Below the pieces are notes generated by a model. It saw only the letters and a list, made by a program, of their open reading frames with translations, was not told the origin of the DNA and ran no database searches. This document shows, piece after piece, positions 18,685 through 27,195 of a stretch of DNA of 64,000 nucleotides; within the stretch, counting starts at the first letter, position 1; each line of letters opens with the position of its first letter. Origin of the DNA: an uncultured Clostridia bacterium (GTDB lineage: Bacteria; Bacillota; Clostridia; Oscillospirales; Acutalibacteraceae). The stretch lies in assembly GCA_944383495.1 (NCBI GenBank), contig CALWPT010000032.1:1-64000 (forward strand), read 5' to 3'. The translations under genes were made by a program, and so were the position numbers.

Positions 18685-18742
18685 CAAAAAACGCCGCTGG
18701 AGGCTTTGTCCCCAAAGGGACCCGCCTCCGACGGCGTTTTTT
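18685..18742. terminator. Bidirectional terminator between GNAT and trxA
   Basis: A long hairpin (AAAAAACGCCG, GGAGGC and their complements) is flanked by A-runs and T-runs between convergent genes. Confidence 0.9.
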
Positions 18743-18773
18743 ATGGCTGACACTTTTGTGCGAGTCATTACAT

Positions 18774-19085
18774 TCATTCAGCGCTTTCAATCATTTTTAG
18801 AATTTCCTCCTTTGGACGGACGCCGACAGACGTAGAAACCGCCGCGCCGTCCTTCATAACCACCAGGGTGGGAATACTCATGACCCCAAAGCGCTGTGCC
18901 AGCTCTGGCTGATCGTCTACATCAACCTTGCAGACTTTAAAGCCGTCGTTTTCTTCCGCGATTTCATCAACGACCGGGGAGAGCATGCGGCAAGGGCCGC
19001 ACCAGGAAGCCCAAAAGTCAATTAAAGCCTTACCCTGGGCCACCTCCGCATCAAAATTTTCCTTTGTTAACGCAACAACTTCCAT
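18774..19085 (-). CDS. trxA: Thioredoxin
   Basis: This 103-residue cytosolic thiol-disulfide oxidoreductase has the WCGPC active site near residue 28, the cis-Pro motif SIPTL near 71 and the standard alpha/beta thioredoxin fold. I chose the ATG at 19085 with GGGAGGT upstream. A longer form from an upstream ATG would run into the end of the Rrf2 gene and is unlikely. It is the second gene of an rrf2-trxA operon, pointing to redox-responsive control. Confidence 0.95.
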   Translation of the reverse strand: MEVVALTKENFDAEVAQGKALIDFWASWCGPCRMLSPVVDEIAEENDGFKVCKVDVDDQPELAQRFGVMSIPTLVVMKDGAAVSTSVGVRPKEEILKMIESAE

Positions 19086-19114
19086 TTGAAATACCTCCCA
19101 TTTGTGTTTTAGCA

Positions 19115-19567
19115 TTATATCCATTCAGGAGCAGGAGTATTCTCCTTTTCCTCCTTGCCGGCGAAAATTTGACGGCGGATATCCAAAATCGAAATATTAT
19201 CTATCCGTTCTAGACATATGCGATTGAGATCGTTATAAATCCCATCCATAATATCCGCCATGCCGGAGGCAATCATGCATTTCTTATGAATATCTCCGCT
19301 GCGCCAGGAAACGCCGACAAATCGAACTCCCACCGCTTTGGCCACCTCGCAGAGAGAAACCTTCTCCGGCGCGAGAACAAAGGAGTATCCGCCTTCAGCC
19401 CCTTCCTTGGTTTCAATCAGTCCGGCTTTTTTCAGCTTGGACATAATTTTCCGCACGCGGGCCGGGTTGGTGCAAATATTTTGAGCCAGCTCTTCGCTGG
19501 AATGCGTCGTTTGCCTGTGGCTCAGAAACACCAGGGCATGAACGGCAACACCGAATTCACTGGTCAT
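19115..19567 (-). CDS. Rrf2-family transcriptional regulator
   Basis: This 150-residue winged-helix regulator has the Rrf2 N-terminal signature and the wing motif EGGYSF. The cluster region contains only Cys97 (HKKCM) and a later Cys near 117, not the three-Cys pattern of IscR. It may therefore sense redox or a metal differently, or use other ligands. It precedes trxA by about 30 bases. A strong sigma-A promoter lies upstream, and the GTAAT/ATTAC inverted repeat near 19597 is a candidate autoregulatory operator. Confidence 0.9.
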   Translation of the reverse strand: MTSEFGVAVHALVFLSHRQTTHSSEELAQNICTNPARVRKIMSKLKKAGLIETKEGAEGGYSFVLAPEKVSLCEVAKAVGVRFVGVSWRSGDIHKKCMIASGMADIMDGIYNDLNRICLERIDNISILDIRRQIFAGKEEKENTPAPEWI

Positions 19568-19624
19568 AACAGCCTTCTCCTTTTACCCGGAACTGTAATC
19601 AAATCAATTACACTCTTTAATGTT

Positions 19625-19653
19625 ATTATATTAGTTACAGTTTCGTTTGTCAA
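19625..19653 (-). promoter_or_regulatory. Promoter of rrf2-trxA
   Basis: Perfect -35 TTGACA and -10 TATAAT boxes sit 17 bases apart on the minus strand. An imperfect inverted repeat GTAAT-N7-ATTAC (about 19597-19613) lies between promoter and start. Confidence 0.85.
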
Positions 19654-19711
19654 CACAAAATTTTAAATTTTGCTTTGCGGCGTATTGGGAAAAGGAAAAA
19701 GACAATAATGC

Positions 19712-19740
19712 TTGTAAATTGTAGACAACGGTGGTATAAT
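19712..19740 (+). promoter_or_regulatory. Promoter of the zinc-ribbon protein gene
   Basis: TTGTAA and TATAAT are separated by 17 bases, about 88 bases upstream of the start codon. Confidence 0.7.
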
Positions 19741-19827
19741 AAACCAAAATAAAAGGACAAGACAGGAAATGTGCCGCTGGCATAAAACGGGCAATGAAAC
19801 ATATTGTTAAATAAGGAGCTGACAAAA

Positions 19828-20229
19828 ATGGGTATGGTAGAGGATACCGTTGTTAAGGCAAAAGAGGCCTTCGACGTTGCCGCGAAAAAAACCAACGAAG
19901 TAATTGCACTTCAGAAGCTGAAGGTGAGCGCTTCCGCGGTCAATTCTCAGATGACCAAGGCCTATGGCGTATTAGGGCGTTTGACGTATGATATGCATGT
20001 GACAGGAAAAGATAATACGACTGCCATTGATGCGCTGCTGGAAGAGCTGGATGGGTATCAAAAGGAACTGGAAGCATTGGAAGGAAAGATCGCTTTGGCC
20101 AAGGGGCTAAAGATTTGCGCCACCTGCGGGCAGAAAAACTCCGCCGCTTCTGATTTTTGCGGAAAATGCGGCAGCAAGCTGGGGGCCGCGGAAAAGCAGT
20201 CCCCCGCGGATGAGCAGGATAGCGAATAA
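19828..20229 (+). CDS. Coiled-coil zinc-ribbon protein of unknown function
   Basis: The protein has about 133 residues. The N-terminal 90 residues are Lys/Glu/Ala-rich and predicted helical or coiled-coil (VVKAKEAFDVAAKK and later EELDGYQKELEALEG). A C-terminal zinc ribbon follows with CATCG and CGKCG knuckles, then an acidic tail. Similar small proteins are common and uncharacterised in Clostridia. I cannot assign a role. The start ATG has AAGGAG well placed upstream. It is followed after about 90 bases by the nucleosidase gene, possibly in the same transcript. Confidence 0.8.
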   Translation: MGMVEDTVVKAKEAFDVAAKKTNEVIALQKLKVSASAVNSQMTKAYGVLGRLTYDMHVTGKDNTTAIDALLEELDGYQKELEALEGKIALAKGLKICATCGQKNSAASDFCGKCGSKLGAAEKQSPADEQDSE

Positions 20230-20319
20230 AATCTTTTGAAGGAAAAATGCGGGATTGGGAATAAAGGGGCAAGAAATTGCCTCTTTTCTCATTCTGATTC
20301 AGAAAACGGGGAATGATAT

Positions 20320-21036
20320 ATGGACTGTAGCAAAATCCATAAAGCGGGGATCGTTGTGGCGGATACACAGGAATTTCTGCCAGTGAAGCAAAGCTTTCAT
20401 GCGGTGCCGCCGAGTCGTTTCCTGCCGTTTGAAGCAGCGGAAAAGACCCTGGAGCAGAATGGAAAAGCGTTGCATATTACCGCTGTGCGCAGCGGCGTCG
20501 GCAAAGTAAACGCCGCTAGCGCTGCCGCATTTCTGATTGCTTTTGGCGCGGATTTAATCTTGGGATACGGATTATCCGGCGCTGTGCATAACCTTCGTAA
20601 GGGAGAAACGGCTTTTGGGGAAAGCTATGTGGAGTACGATTTTGATCTATCGCCGCTGGGGTATGAGGCCGGCGTCAAGCCGGATCAGGATGCCTGGCTG
20701 TATCATGCGGATCCGGATTTGATGAAGCTGGCGCTTGCGTTGTATCCGGATGTGAAAAAGTGCCATGTCGCTACCGGAGACCGGTTTGTGGCGGACAGTG
20801 CATTTCAAAAAACGCTGATCGGCGGATACGATGCAGTCTGCTGTGAAATGGAGTCGGCGGCGGTGGCTTCGGTCTGTCATAGAAGCGGCGTTCCATTTTT
20901 GGCGGTTCGGAGCATGTCGGACGATGCGGGGGATTATGCGGCAGAAGCATATGCCGCGGAAAACGCACGGGCGGAGGATACAGCCTTTCAGATGGTCATG
21001 AATATTTTAACCGAGGCGCTTCGCCGGGGAGCGTAG
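20320..21036 (+). CDS. 5'-methylthioadenosine/S-adenosylhomocysteine nucleosidase family protein
   Basis: This PNP/UDP-family phosphorylase-fold enzyme has 238 residues. It shows the typical RSGVGKVNAA N-terminal motif, ATGDRFV near residue 147, the nucleoside-binding CCEMESAAVA near 172 and the catalytic Asp context SMSDDAG near 200. These match MTA/SAH nucleosidases, which cleave adenine from methylthioadenosine and S-adenosylhomocysteine. Futalosine hydrolase is a related alternative, but nothing nearby suggests menaquinone synthesis. GGGGAA lies upstream of the ATG, and the gene ends 24 bases before the flippase gene. Confidence 0.87.
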   Translation: MDCSKIHKAGIVVADTQEFLPVKQSFHAVPPSRFLPFEAAEKTLEQNGKALHITAVRSGVGKVNAASAAAFLIAFGADLILGYGLSGAVHNLRKGETAFGESYVEYDFDLSPLGYEAGVKPDQDAWLYHADPDLMKLALALYPDVKKCHVATGDRFVADSAFQKTLIGGYDAVCCEMESAAVASVCHRSGVPFLAVRSMSDDAGDYAAEAYAAENARAEDTAFQMVMNILTEALRRGA

Positions 21037-21060
21037 CCTTTTTGTTTTGAGGTGTTGCAT

Positions 21061-22836
21061 TTGGAACTGAAGCATACGAAAAAGCGCGGTAAAGCGAAGC
21101 ACCAGTCCATATTGTATGGAACATTGATTTTAACCGTTGCCACTGGCCTTGCCAAGGTGATTGGCGCGCTGTTTAAAATTCCTCTGGGCCGTTTTTTGCT
21201 GGATGGAGAAGGGATGGGCTATTTTTCGGCTGCCTATGAGCTATATCTTCCCATGTACGCGATTTCCATGGCAGGGCTGCCCATCGCCATCTCCCGCATG
21301 GTGGCAACCAGTATCGGAGAGGGAAGGTATCGGGATGTCCGGGCGATCCAGCGGGTGGCCCGGCGGGCATTTCTGGTAACAGGCCTTATTGGATTTGTGG
21401 TTATGCTGGCAGGATCGGTTCCGTATATCCTGTTTATTAAGGATGGCGATTTCAGCTCGATTTACTGCATTCTTGCGATTGCGCCGGCGCTGCTGTTCTG
21501 CTGCGTAATGTCCTCTTATCGGGGATATTACGAGGGCCTGCGAAACATGTATCCCACCGCGGTTTCCGAGATCATCGACGTGGGCGGAAAGCTGGTTTTT
21601 GGCATTATCGGCGCGTTCGCGATCATTCAAATTGGTCTGGCGCAGTTTAAAAGCACCGGTGTGGTATTCGGGCAGGCTATGGAGGGAGCGGCCTCCTCGG
21701 AGGTGCTCAAGATGCTGCAGCCGTACGCAGCGGCGGGCGCGGTTTTGGGCGTTACAGCCGGTTCCGCCTTGGGAGCTTTATTTCTGGTGCTGCGCCACCG
21801 TATCGTAGGCGATCATATCACGGCCCAACAGCTTGCCGCGTCACCGGAGCAAACGCCTTCCCGCCAGATTTTAAAAAGCATGCTGATCATCGCGTTTCCC
21901 ATCGTGATCGGCGCACTGGCCAACAATATTTCCAGTCTGATCGACGTTCTGACAGTGCAGCAGCGGCTGGAAAGCGTTGTTGCCGTTCACGGCGATGAAA
22001 TTTACGCTATGTATGGCGCCAGCTTGGATGGCGTGAACAAGGTGCCTGATTTTTTGTTCGGCTGTTATAAGGGGTACTCATATTCCTTCTATAATTTGGT
22101 TCCCACCATCGCTTCGGTAATTGGAATCAGCGCCTTGCCGGCGGTGGCCACGGCGTGGTCCGGGCGAGATCGGGCGGAAAGCAAGAAAAGCATGGAATCG
22201 GTCATTCGTATGACGGCGCTGATTTCTTTTCCCGGCGGAATCGGTCTATCGCTTCTGTCCCACCCCATTATGCAGTTGGTTTTCGGCGCCGGCCGCGCCG
22301 GGGAAGCGCAGATTGCCGGGGACTTGCTGACCATACAGGGGATCACGGCGATTTTTGCCGGCTTGACCTTACCGCTCAATAGTATGCTCCAGGCGCTGGG
22401 GAAGGAAAAAATTCCTATGTTCAATATTCTCATAGGGTCTGTCATCAAGATTTCTTTGAACTGGTACCTTGTGGGCTTGCCGCAATACAATGTCAAAGGC
22501 GCGGTGGTTGGCTCTTTGGCGTGTTATGTGTTTATGTTTGTTTCCGACCTGTTTTTCCTATGCAAATCCAGCAAAATTATTCCCAATGTCTGGAGCACGC
22601 TTGTAAAGCCCCTGATTGGAGCTGTGTTATGCGGCGCGACGGCCTTTGTCACATACAATGGTCTGGCACGGGTCATTTCTGGAAATCTAGCGACGGTTGC
22701 GTCCCTGTGCGCCGCCGTTGTGGTTTACGTTTTGGCAATCGGACTCATGCGCGTGATGAGCCGGGAAGAGGTGGAAACGCTCCCAAAGGGAGATAAAATT
22801 GCCGGATTACTGGATAAAATGCACTTTTTGGCTTAA
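21061..22836 (+). CDS. Polysaccharide/lipid flippase of the MOP superfamily (YabM/SpoVB-like)
   Basis: This is a roughly 590-residue polytopic membrane protein with about 14 helices. It belongs to the polysaccharide transporter branch that includes SpoVB, MurJ and Bacillus YabM. The N-terminal signature GLAKVIGALFKIPLG and the SRMVAT segment are characteristic. Position directly before mazG and rqcP-yabP-yabQ matches YabM in Bacillus. It may flip lipid-linked cell-wall or spore-cortex precursors, but that is inferred. The start is uncertain: TTG at 21061 has GAGGTG six bases upstream, while GTG at 21052 overlaps that ribosome site. Confidence 0.88.
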   Translation: MELKHTKKRGKAKHQSILYGTLILTVATGLAKVIGALFKIPLGRFLLDGEGMGYFSAAYELYLPMYAISMAGLPIAISRMVATSIGEGRYRDVRAIQRVARRAFLVTGLIGFVVMLAGSVPYILFIKDGDFSSIYCILAIAPALLFCCVMSSYRGYYEGLRNMYPTAVSEIIDVGGKLVFGIIGAFAIIQIGLAQFKSTGVVFGQAMEGAASSEVLKMLQPYAAAGAVLGVTAGSALGALFLVLRHRIVGDHITAQQLAASPEQTPSRQILKSMLIIAFPIVIGALANNISSLIDVLTVQQRLESVVAVHGDEIYAMYGASLDGVNKVPDFLFGCYKGYSYSFYNLVPTIASVIGISALPAVATAWSGRDRAESKKSMESVIRMTALISFPGGIGLSLLSHPIMQLVFGAGRAGEAQIAGDLLTIQGITAIFAGLTLPLNSMLQALGKEKIPMFNILIGSVIKISLNWYLVGLPQYNVKGAVVGSLACYVFMFVSDLFFLCKSSKIIPNVWSTLVKPLIGAVLCGATAFVTYNGLARVISGNLATVASLCAAVVVYVLAIGLMRVMSREEVETLPKGDKIAGLLDKMHFLA

Positions 22837-22872
22837 GGACGGGAAATATCACTTGATTTTTGGTGGATGATT

Positions 22873-23670
22873 ATGTATAATGACTACAGATTAGATGGAA
22901 GCTATAGCATTGTGGATCTGCTCCGGATTATAGAAATTTTGCGGGGAGATAATGGGTGCCCATGGGACAGGGAGCAGGATCATCATTCCATTCGCAATAA
23001 TTTCTTAGAGGAAACCTATGAGGTGCTAGACGCAATTGATCGGGATGACGTTGAAAATCTGCGGGAGGAATTAGGCGATGTGCTGCTGCAGGTTGTGTTT
23101 CACTCCCGCATGGAGGAGGAAGCCGGTCGGTTCGGGTTTAAAGACGTGTGCGATCGGATTTGTAAAAAGCTGATCTTGCGTCACCCGCATGTGTTTGGCG
23201 ACGTGCGGGCGGAAACCTCTGCTGAGGTTTTAAACAATTGGGATGAGATTAAAAAGAAGGAAAAAGGACAGGATACCTTTACGGATACGCTGAACAGCGT
23301 GCCTCGCGCGTTTCCTGCTTTGATGCGGGCGGCCAAGGTGCAAAAGCGCGCTGCGAAGGCGGGCTTTGACTGGGCGGACTGCGCCGGGGCCATGGACAAG
23401 CTTGAGGAGGAAATGGCGGAACTGGAAGCGGCGAGAACCGACGGCTCAGCGGAGGAAACGCTGGAAGAAATGGGCGACCTGTTGTTTTCAATGGTTAATG
23501 TTTCCCGATTCCTGCATTGTGATCCTGAAGAGGCGTTGACAAAAGCCACGGATAAATTTATTCGCCGGTTTGCCAAGGTTGAGCGGCTTGCAGCAGAAAA
23601 GGGACTGGACATGCGTTCTGCTTCTATGACGGAGCTGGACAAGCTGTGGGAGCAGGCCAAGCAATGTTAG
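22873..23670 (+). CDS. mazG: Nucleoside triphosphate pyrophosphohydrolase MazG
   Basis: This house-cleaning enzyme hydrolyses (d)NTPs to monophosphates and pyrophosphate. It is about 265 residues with two tandem MazG domains. The first carries EETYEV and EELGDVLLQ. The second carries EEEMAELE and EEMGDLLFS, which give the metal-binding ExxE and ExxD sets. Bacillus YabN also carries a tetrapyrrole-methylase domain at the N-terminus; this protein lacks it. The start is one of two nearby ATGs, the second with GGTGG upstream. It sits in the yabM-mazG-rqcP cluster. Confidence 0.93.
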   Translation: MYNDYRLDGSYSIVDLLRIIEILRGDNGCPWDREQDHHSIRNNFLEETYEVLDAIDRDDVENLREELGDVLLQVVFHSRMEEEAGRFGFKDVCDRICKKLILRHPHVFGDVRAETSAEVLNNWDEIKKKEKGQDTFTDTLNSVPRAFPALMRAAKVQKRAAKAGFDWADCAGAMDKLEEEMAELEAARTDGSAEETLEEMGDLLFSMVNVSRFLHCDPEEALTKATDKFIRRFAKVERLAAEKGLDMRSASMTELDKLWEQAKQC

Positions 23671-23727
23671 ACGTTATTTACAATCAATTGAGATTGTAAA
23701 AATATAATTTTTTTGGAGGACTTTTTA

Positions 23728-24003
23728 ATGAACAAGACAGAATTAGTTGTCGCTGTTGCGGAGCAGGCGGGGATTGCCAAGAAAGATGCGGAAAAAGCGG
23801 TAGCCGCTGTTATTGATTCTATCACTTCCGCCCTGGCTTCCGGCGACAAAGTACAGCTTGTCGGTTTCGGTACATTTGAGGTGCGCGAGCGTGGCGAGCG
23901 GACGGGCCGCAACCCCCAGACGAAAGAAACTATCACCATTCCTGCTTCCAAGCTGCCTGTGTTTAAAGCCGGCAAGGCTTTTAAAGACGCGGTTGCAAAA
24001 TAA
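23728..24003 (+). CDS. hup: HU-type DNA-binding protein
   Basis: This is a 91-residue histone-like nucleoid protein. The N-terminal MNKTELVVAVAEQ, the GFGTFEVRER hinge and the DNA-intercalating arm RNPQTKETI are all canonical. TTGGAGG lies upstream of the ATG. It is inserted between mazG and rqcP, a common position in Clostridia. An inverted repeat (TACAATC-N6-GATTGTA, 23679-23698) followed by TATAAT precedes it and may be part of its own promoter. A terminator follows. Confidence 0.97.
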   Translation: MNKTELVVAVAEQAGIAKKDAEKAVAAVIDSITSALASGDKVQLVGFGTFEVRERGERTGRNPQTKETITIPASKLPVFKAGKAFKDAVAK

Positions 24004-24017
24004 TTTTTCGATTTAGG

Positions 24018-24050
24018 ATAAGGGCGGGAAATCCCGCCCTTATTTGTTTT
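24018..24050 (+). terminator. Terminator of hup
   Basis: ATAAGGGCGGGA pairs perfectly with TCCCGCCCTTAT and is followed by a T-rich tract, 15 bases after the hup stop. Confidence 0.9.
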
Positions 24051-24077
24051 ACTAGAAATATTGAATCGAGGTGCCCT

Positions 24078-24320
24078 ATGCGGCTGGATAAATTTTTAAA
24101 GGTATCCCGGATTATCAAACGGCGGACTGTTGCAAACGAAGCCTGCGACGCTGGCCGCGTGCTGGTCAATGGCAAACCAGCCCGCGCTTCCTACGACGTG
24201 AAGGAAGGGGATGTATTGGAAATAACGCTTGGCAGCCGGAATCTGAAAGCGCAGGTATTGCAGGTCAAGGAAACGGTTCGGAAGGACGACGCGGCGTTAT
24301 TGTATAAAATTGTCGATTAA
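24078..24320 (+). CDS. rqcP: S4-domain ribosome quality control protein RqcP (YabO)
   Basis: This 80-residue S4 RNA-binding protein works with RqcH on stalled 50S subunits during alanine tailing. The S4 core (MRLDKFLKVSRIIKRRTVANEACDAG, cited here only as positions 1-26) and the GKPARASYDVKEGD strand fit the family. GAGGTG lies just upstream of the ATG. It heads a run of rqcP-yabP-yabQ-divIC-yabR exactly as in Bacillus. Confidence 0.93.
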   Translation: MRLDKFLKVSRIIKRRTVANEACDAGRVLVNGKPARASYDVKEGDVLEITLGSRNLKAQVLQVKETVRKDDAALLYKIVD

Positions 24321-24387
24321 CGCATAAACTGCCCAGGCGGTTCATAGGTATTACTATAGGAAACGACTGATAGCAGGAGGAATCCAT

Positions 24388-24675
24388 ATGAACGCCAATG
24401 AGGAAAAAAGCATTGTAGCCAGGCCGAACCACATCAAGCTTGAAGACCGGAGTGTTTTGCAGGTTTCGGGCGTGAAGGATGTAGACAGCTTTGACGAGCA
24501 GACAGTGGTGGCTTACACAGATCTAGGGGAATTGACCATTAAGGGAACGTCCTTACATATTGAAAAGCTCAACGTACAGACCGGCGATCTTGCCCTGTCC
24601 GGCAATATATTTGGTCTGGTGTATTCCGACGATGGCGGCAAAAAGAACGGGTTTTTCAGCCGCCTGTTTAAATAA
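24388..24675 (+). CDS. yabP: Sporulation protein YabP
   Basis: This 95-residue protein belongs to the YabP/YqfC sporulation family needed for normal spore formation. It shows HIKLEDRSVLQVSGVKDVDSFDE near the start (positions 16-38) and the LTIKGTSLHIEKL segment with GLVYSDD near the end. GGAGGAAT lies upstream of the ATG. It ends three bases before yabQ, so the two are almost certainly coupled. Confidence 0.95.
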   Translation: MNANEEKSIVARPNHIKLEDRSVLQVSGVKDVDSFDEQTVVAYTDLGELTIKGTSLHIEKLNVQTGDLALSGNIFGLVYSDDGGKKNGFFSRLFK

Positions 24676-24678
24676 GGC

Positions 24679-25245
24679 ATGATCATATTATCCAATCTGT
24701 CTCAGTACGGGACGATGCTGCTGGCCTTGATATTGGGATTCGGCTGCTGTCTGTTTTACGATGTTTTTCGCATCCTGCGGAAAGGCTGTCGGTTTTCTGC
24801 GGCGGATGTCGGGCTTCAGGATGTTGTCTGCGGCATTGTATTTGCGGTGCTGACCTTTTTGCTTTTACTGACCCGATGCATGGGCGAGGTTCGGTTTTAC
24901 GTCCTGTTTTGCGAGGGCGCGGGCTTTTTAATTTGCCGTGCGACACTGAGCCGCGTGCTGCTGGGTATGGCGACCGCGATTATCAATACAGCGAAACGAA
25001 TCAAAAATTGGTTTGCCCGTCGAATTTTTCGGCCGGTGGGCCGGGGACTTCGGAAAGCGGCCGGCTTTCTTTTCCGTCATGGATTATCTTTTTTTAAAAA
25101 AGTTGGAAAATGGCTGAAAAAGTGCTTGAAAGGCACCTGCTGTTGGGTGTATAATAAAAGAAAAGCTGTAGCCAAACAGGAGAAACCGCGTCATGAAAAG
25201 AACCAAAAGCGTCAAAAGACAAAAAAAAGGCAGCGTGCTGCTTAG
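24679..25245 (+). CDS. yabQ: Spore cortex biosynthesis protein YabQ
   Basis: This 188-residue membrane protein is required for cortex formation. About four N-terminal hydrophobic helices (roughly residues 8-105) are followed by a very basic C-terminal tail rich in Lys and Arg (about 115-188). The YabQ pattern GFGCCLFYDVFRILRK is visible near residue 20. The start lies three bases after yabP and AAGG is the only ribosome-site remnant. Its end overlaps divIC by about 53 bases. Confidence 0.93.
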   Translation: MIILSNLSQYGTMLLALILGFGCCLFYDVFRILRKGCRFSAADVGLQDVVCGIVFAVLTFLLLLTRCMGEVRFYVLFCEGAGFLICRATLSRVLLGMATAIINTAKRIKNWFARRIFRPVGRGLRKAAGFLFRHGLSFFKKVGKWLKKCLKGTCCWVYNKRKAVAKQEKPRHEKNQKRQKTKKRQRAA

Positions 25246-25495
25246 GGTAGCTCTGCTTGCTTTTTGTATTTACGTCGTTTGGTCTTTGGTTTCCCTTCAG
25301 TCGACGCTTATGGAGAAGAATAAGGAACTGACCCGGCTGAATCAGGAAATCAAAACGGTTTCTGAACGGAATGCGGATATAGCGCAACTGTTGGAAAACG
25401 GTTCCGAGTCCGATTTTATCGAGCGTGCGGCCAGGGATAAATTGGACTATGTTTATGCCAATGAAGAGGTGTATATTGACATCTCAGGAAAATAA
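25193..25495 (+). CDS. divIC: Septum formation initiator (DivIC/FtsB family)
   Basis: This 100-residue bitopic cell-division protein has a basic N-terminus, one membrane helix (about residues 15-35) and then a coiled coil with heptad leucines. The C-terminal signature RAARDKLDYV is typical of FtsB/DivIC. CAGGAGA precedes the ATG. The gene begins inside the end of yabQ, so expression is likely coupled. It should act in the FtsL-FtsQ/DivIB complex at the septum. Confidence 0.92.
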   Translation: MKRTKSVKRQKKGSVLLRVALLAFCIYVVWSLVSLQSTLMEKNKELTRLNQEIKTVSERNADIAQLLENGSESDFIERAARDKLDYVYANEEVYIDISGK

Positions 25496-25525
25496 ACAAA
25501 GCTTGAGGAGGATCATTGTAGTTTT

Positions 25526-25966
25526 ATGCAGCTTGAAGTAGGTATGATTTTAGAGGGAAAGGTCACGGGAATTACGAACTTTGGCGCGTTTATTGAACTG
25601 CCGGAAAAAAAGACCGGCATGGTTCACATTTCAGAGGTGGCTCCTACCTTTGTAAACCAGATCCGAGACCATCTGACGGAAAACCAGGTGGTTAAGGTGA
25701 AGATTCTTTCCATTGGGGATGATGGCAAGATTTCCCTGAGTATAAAAAAGGCAATGGACCCTCAATCCCGCCAGCAGCGTCGCCGCCCGGCGGTTTCACC
25801 CGGCAGACCTGATGGATTTGAATGGACGGCTAAAAAACAGGATAATCTGTCGTTTGAAGATATGATGTCCAAATTTAAATCCTCCAGTGAGGAAAAAATG
25901 TCGGATCTCAAGCGAAAAAACGCTGGGATGAGCCGTTCCGGTGGTTCCCGGCGCGGATCAAAATAA
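25526..25966 (+). CDS. yabR: S1 RNA-binding domain protein (YabR-like)
   Basis: This 146-residue protein has one S1 domain (residues about 4-75, with the GKVTGITNFGAF and MVHISEV motifs) and a basic, disordered C-terminal half ending in a Ser/Gly/Arg-rich tail. It matches YabR and the general-stress S1 proteins. Its position after divIC supports YabR. The GAGGAGG site is 14 bases from the ATG, longer than usual. A weak GC-rich hairpin lies 20-40 bases after the stop. Confidence 0.9.
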   Translation: MQLEVGMILEGKVTGITNFGAFIELPEKKTGMVHISEVAPTFVNQIRDHLTENQVVKVKILSIGDDGKISLSIKKAMDPQSRQQRRRPAVSPGRPDGFEWTAKKQDNLSFEDMMSKFKSSSEEKMSDLKRKNAGMSRSGGSRRGSK

Positions 25967-26043
25967 TGCTGCGGCAACTAATGTGGCGGGCGGAGCGTGT
26001 GGCTGCGTCCGCTTTTGCCGTTGTACGGAAGGATAGGTTATAA

Positions 26044-27195
26044 ATGCGGATTATCAATGCCAAGCTGTTTCCCATGTCCGGCCCGGTGCTCGAACGTGGC
26101 TATATTGATTTTGACAAGAAGATTACCGGTATCGGAGAAATGGCGGACATGCCTTTTTCTGATGATCCAGTGCTGGACGCCTGCGGCGCCAGTGTGTATC
26201 CTGGTTTTATTGATGCCCACACCCATCTAGGAATGTGGGAAGACGCTTTAGGATTTGAAGGGGATGACGGGAATGAGGATACGGATCCCGTGACCCCCCA
26301 ACTTCGTGGAATTGATGCGGTGAATCCTACGGATAAGTGCTTTACCGAAGCTTTGGAGGCGGGCGTGACCACAGTTCTGACTGGCCCTGGAAGCGCCAAC
26401 CCGGTTGCGGGACAGATTCTTGCGATGAAGACCATGGGCCGGCGGGTGGACGATATGGTTCTTTGTGCTCCTGCCGCAATAAAGTTTGCCCTGGGGGAGA
26501 ATCCCAAAACGGTATATCACGGAAAAAGCCAAGCGCCCGTGACTCGCATGGCGACAGCGGCGTTGATTCGTGAAATGTTAGCTAAGGCCCAGAAATACAG
26601 AGCAGCAATTGTTCGCGCCCAATGTGATGAAGATGCGGAGGAGCCGGAGTTCGACGCTAAATGCGACGCGCTGCTGCCGCTGATTGAAGGGAAAATACCG
26701 GCTCATTTTCATGCCCACCGCAATGATGATATTTTCACGGCCATCCGGATTGCAAAGGAATTTGGCCTGCGATATATAATCGTTCACGGAACGGAAGGAT
26801 ACACCGCCGCCGATCTTTTGGCGGCGGAAGGCGCCCCCATTTTATGCGGGCCGCTGTTGGTGGACCGGGGTAAGCCAGAAATGGCGGCGCTGACCCCCGC
26901 CGCGCCGGGAATTCTGCAAAAAGCGGGTGTTCCCATCGCGATTGTAACGGATCACTCGGTGGTTCCAATCCAGTATCTGCCCTTGTGCGCTGGACTAGCG
27001 GCTGCGGAGGGGCTGGAACGCATGGAAGCGCTGAAGGCAATAACAATTTATCCCGCGCGTATTTGCGGCATTGATAGATGTGTTGGTTCCTTGGAGGCGG
27101 GCAAGGACGCGGATATGGTATTGTTCGACGGCGATCCCCTCTCACTGGGGGCCAAACCGCGTGCGGTATTCTGTAATGGAAAGCGGGTGAAGTAA
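26044..27195 (+). CDS. Amidohydrolase superfamily protein
   Basis: This 383-residue metal-dependent hydrolase of the imidazolonepropionase/dihydroorotase-like group has the metal-binding GFIDAHTHLG near residue 57. Later come HFHAH near 224, HGTEGY near 247 and TDHS near 303. The C-terminal metal-hydrolase ending GSLEAGKDADMVLFDG is classic. The substrate is unknown; close relatives are annotated only as amidohydrolases. GGAAGGAT precedes the ATG. Its stop overlaps the fumarase alpha start by one base, so the two genes are translationally coupled, an uncommon pairing. Confidence 0.9.
   Translation: MRIINAKLFPMSGPVLERGYIDFDKKITGIGEMADMPFSDDPVLDACGASVYPGFIDAHTHLGMWEDALGFEGDDGNEDTDPVTPQLRGIDAVNPTDKCFTEALEAGVTTVLTGPGSANPVAGQILAMKTMGRRVDDMVLCAPAAIKFALGENPKTVYHGKSQAPVTRMATAALIREMLAKAQKYRAAIVRAQCDEDAEEPEFDAKCDALLPLIEGKIPAHFHAHRNDDIFTAIRIAKEFGLRYIIVHGTEGYTAADLLAAEGAPILCGPLLVDRGKPEMAALTPAAPGILQKAGVPIAIVTDHSVVPIQYLPLCAGLAAAEGLERMEALKAITIYPARICGIDRCVGSLEAGKDADMVLFDGDPLSLGAKPRAVFCNGKRVK

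Noticed and set aside
19115..19567. Rrf2 protein as IscR of an Fe-S operon
   Set aside because: Only two suitable cysteines instead of three, and the neighbour is thioredoxin rather than Fe-S assembly genes.
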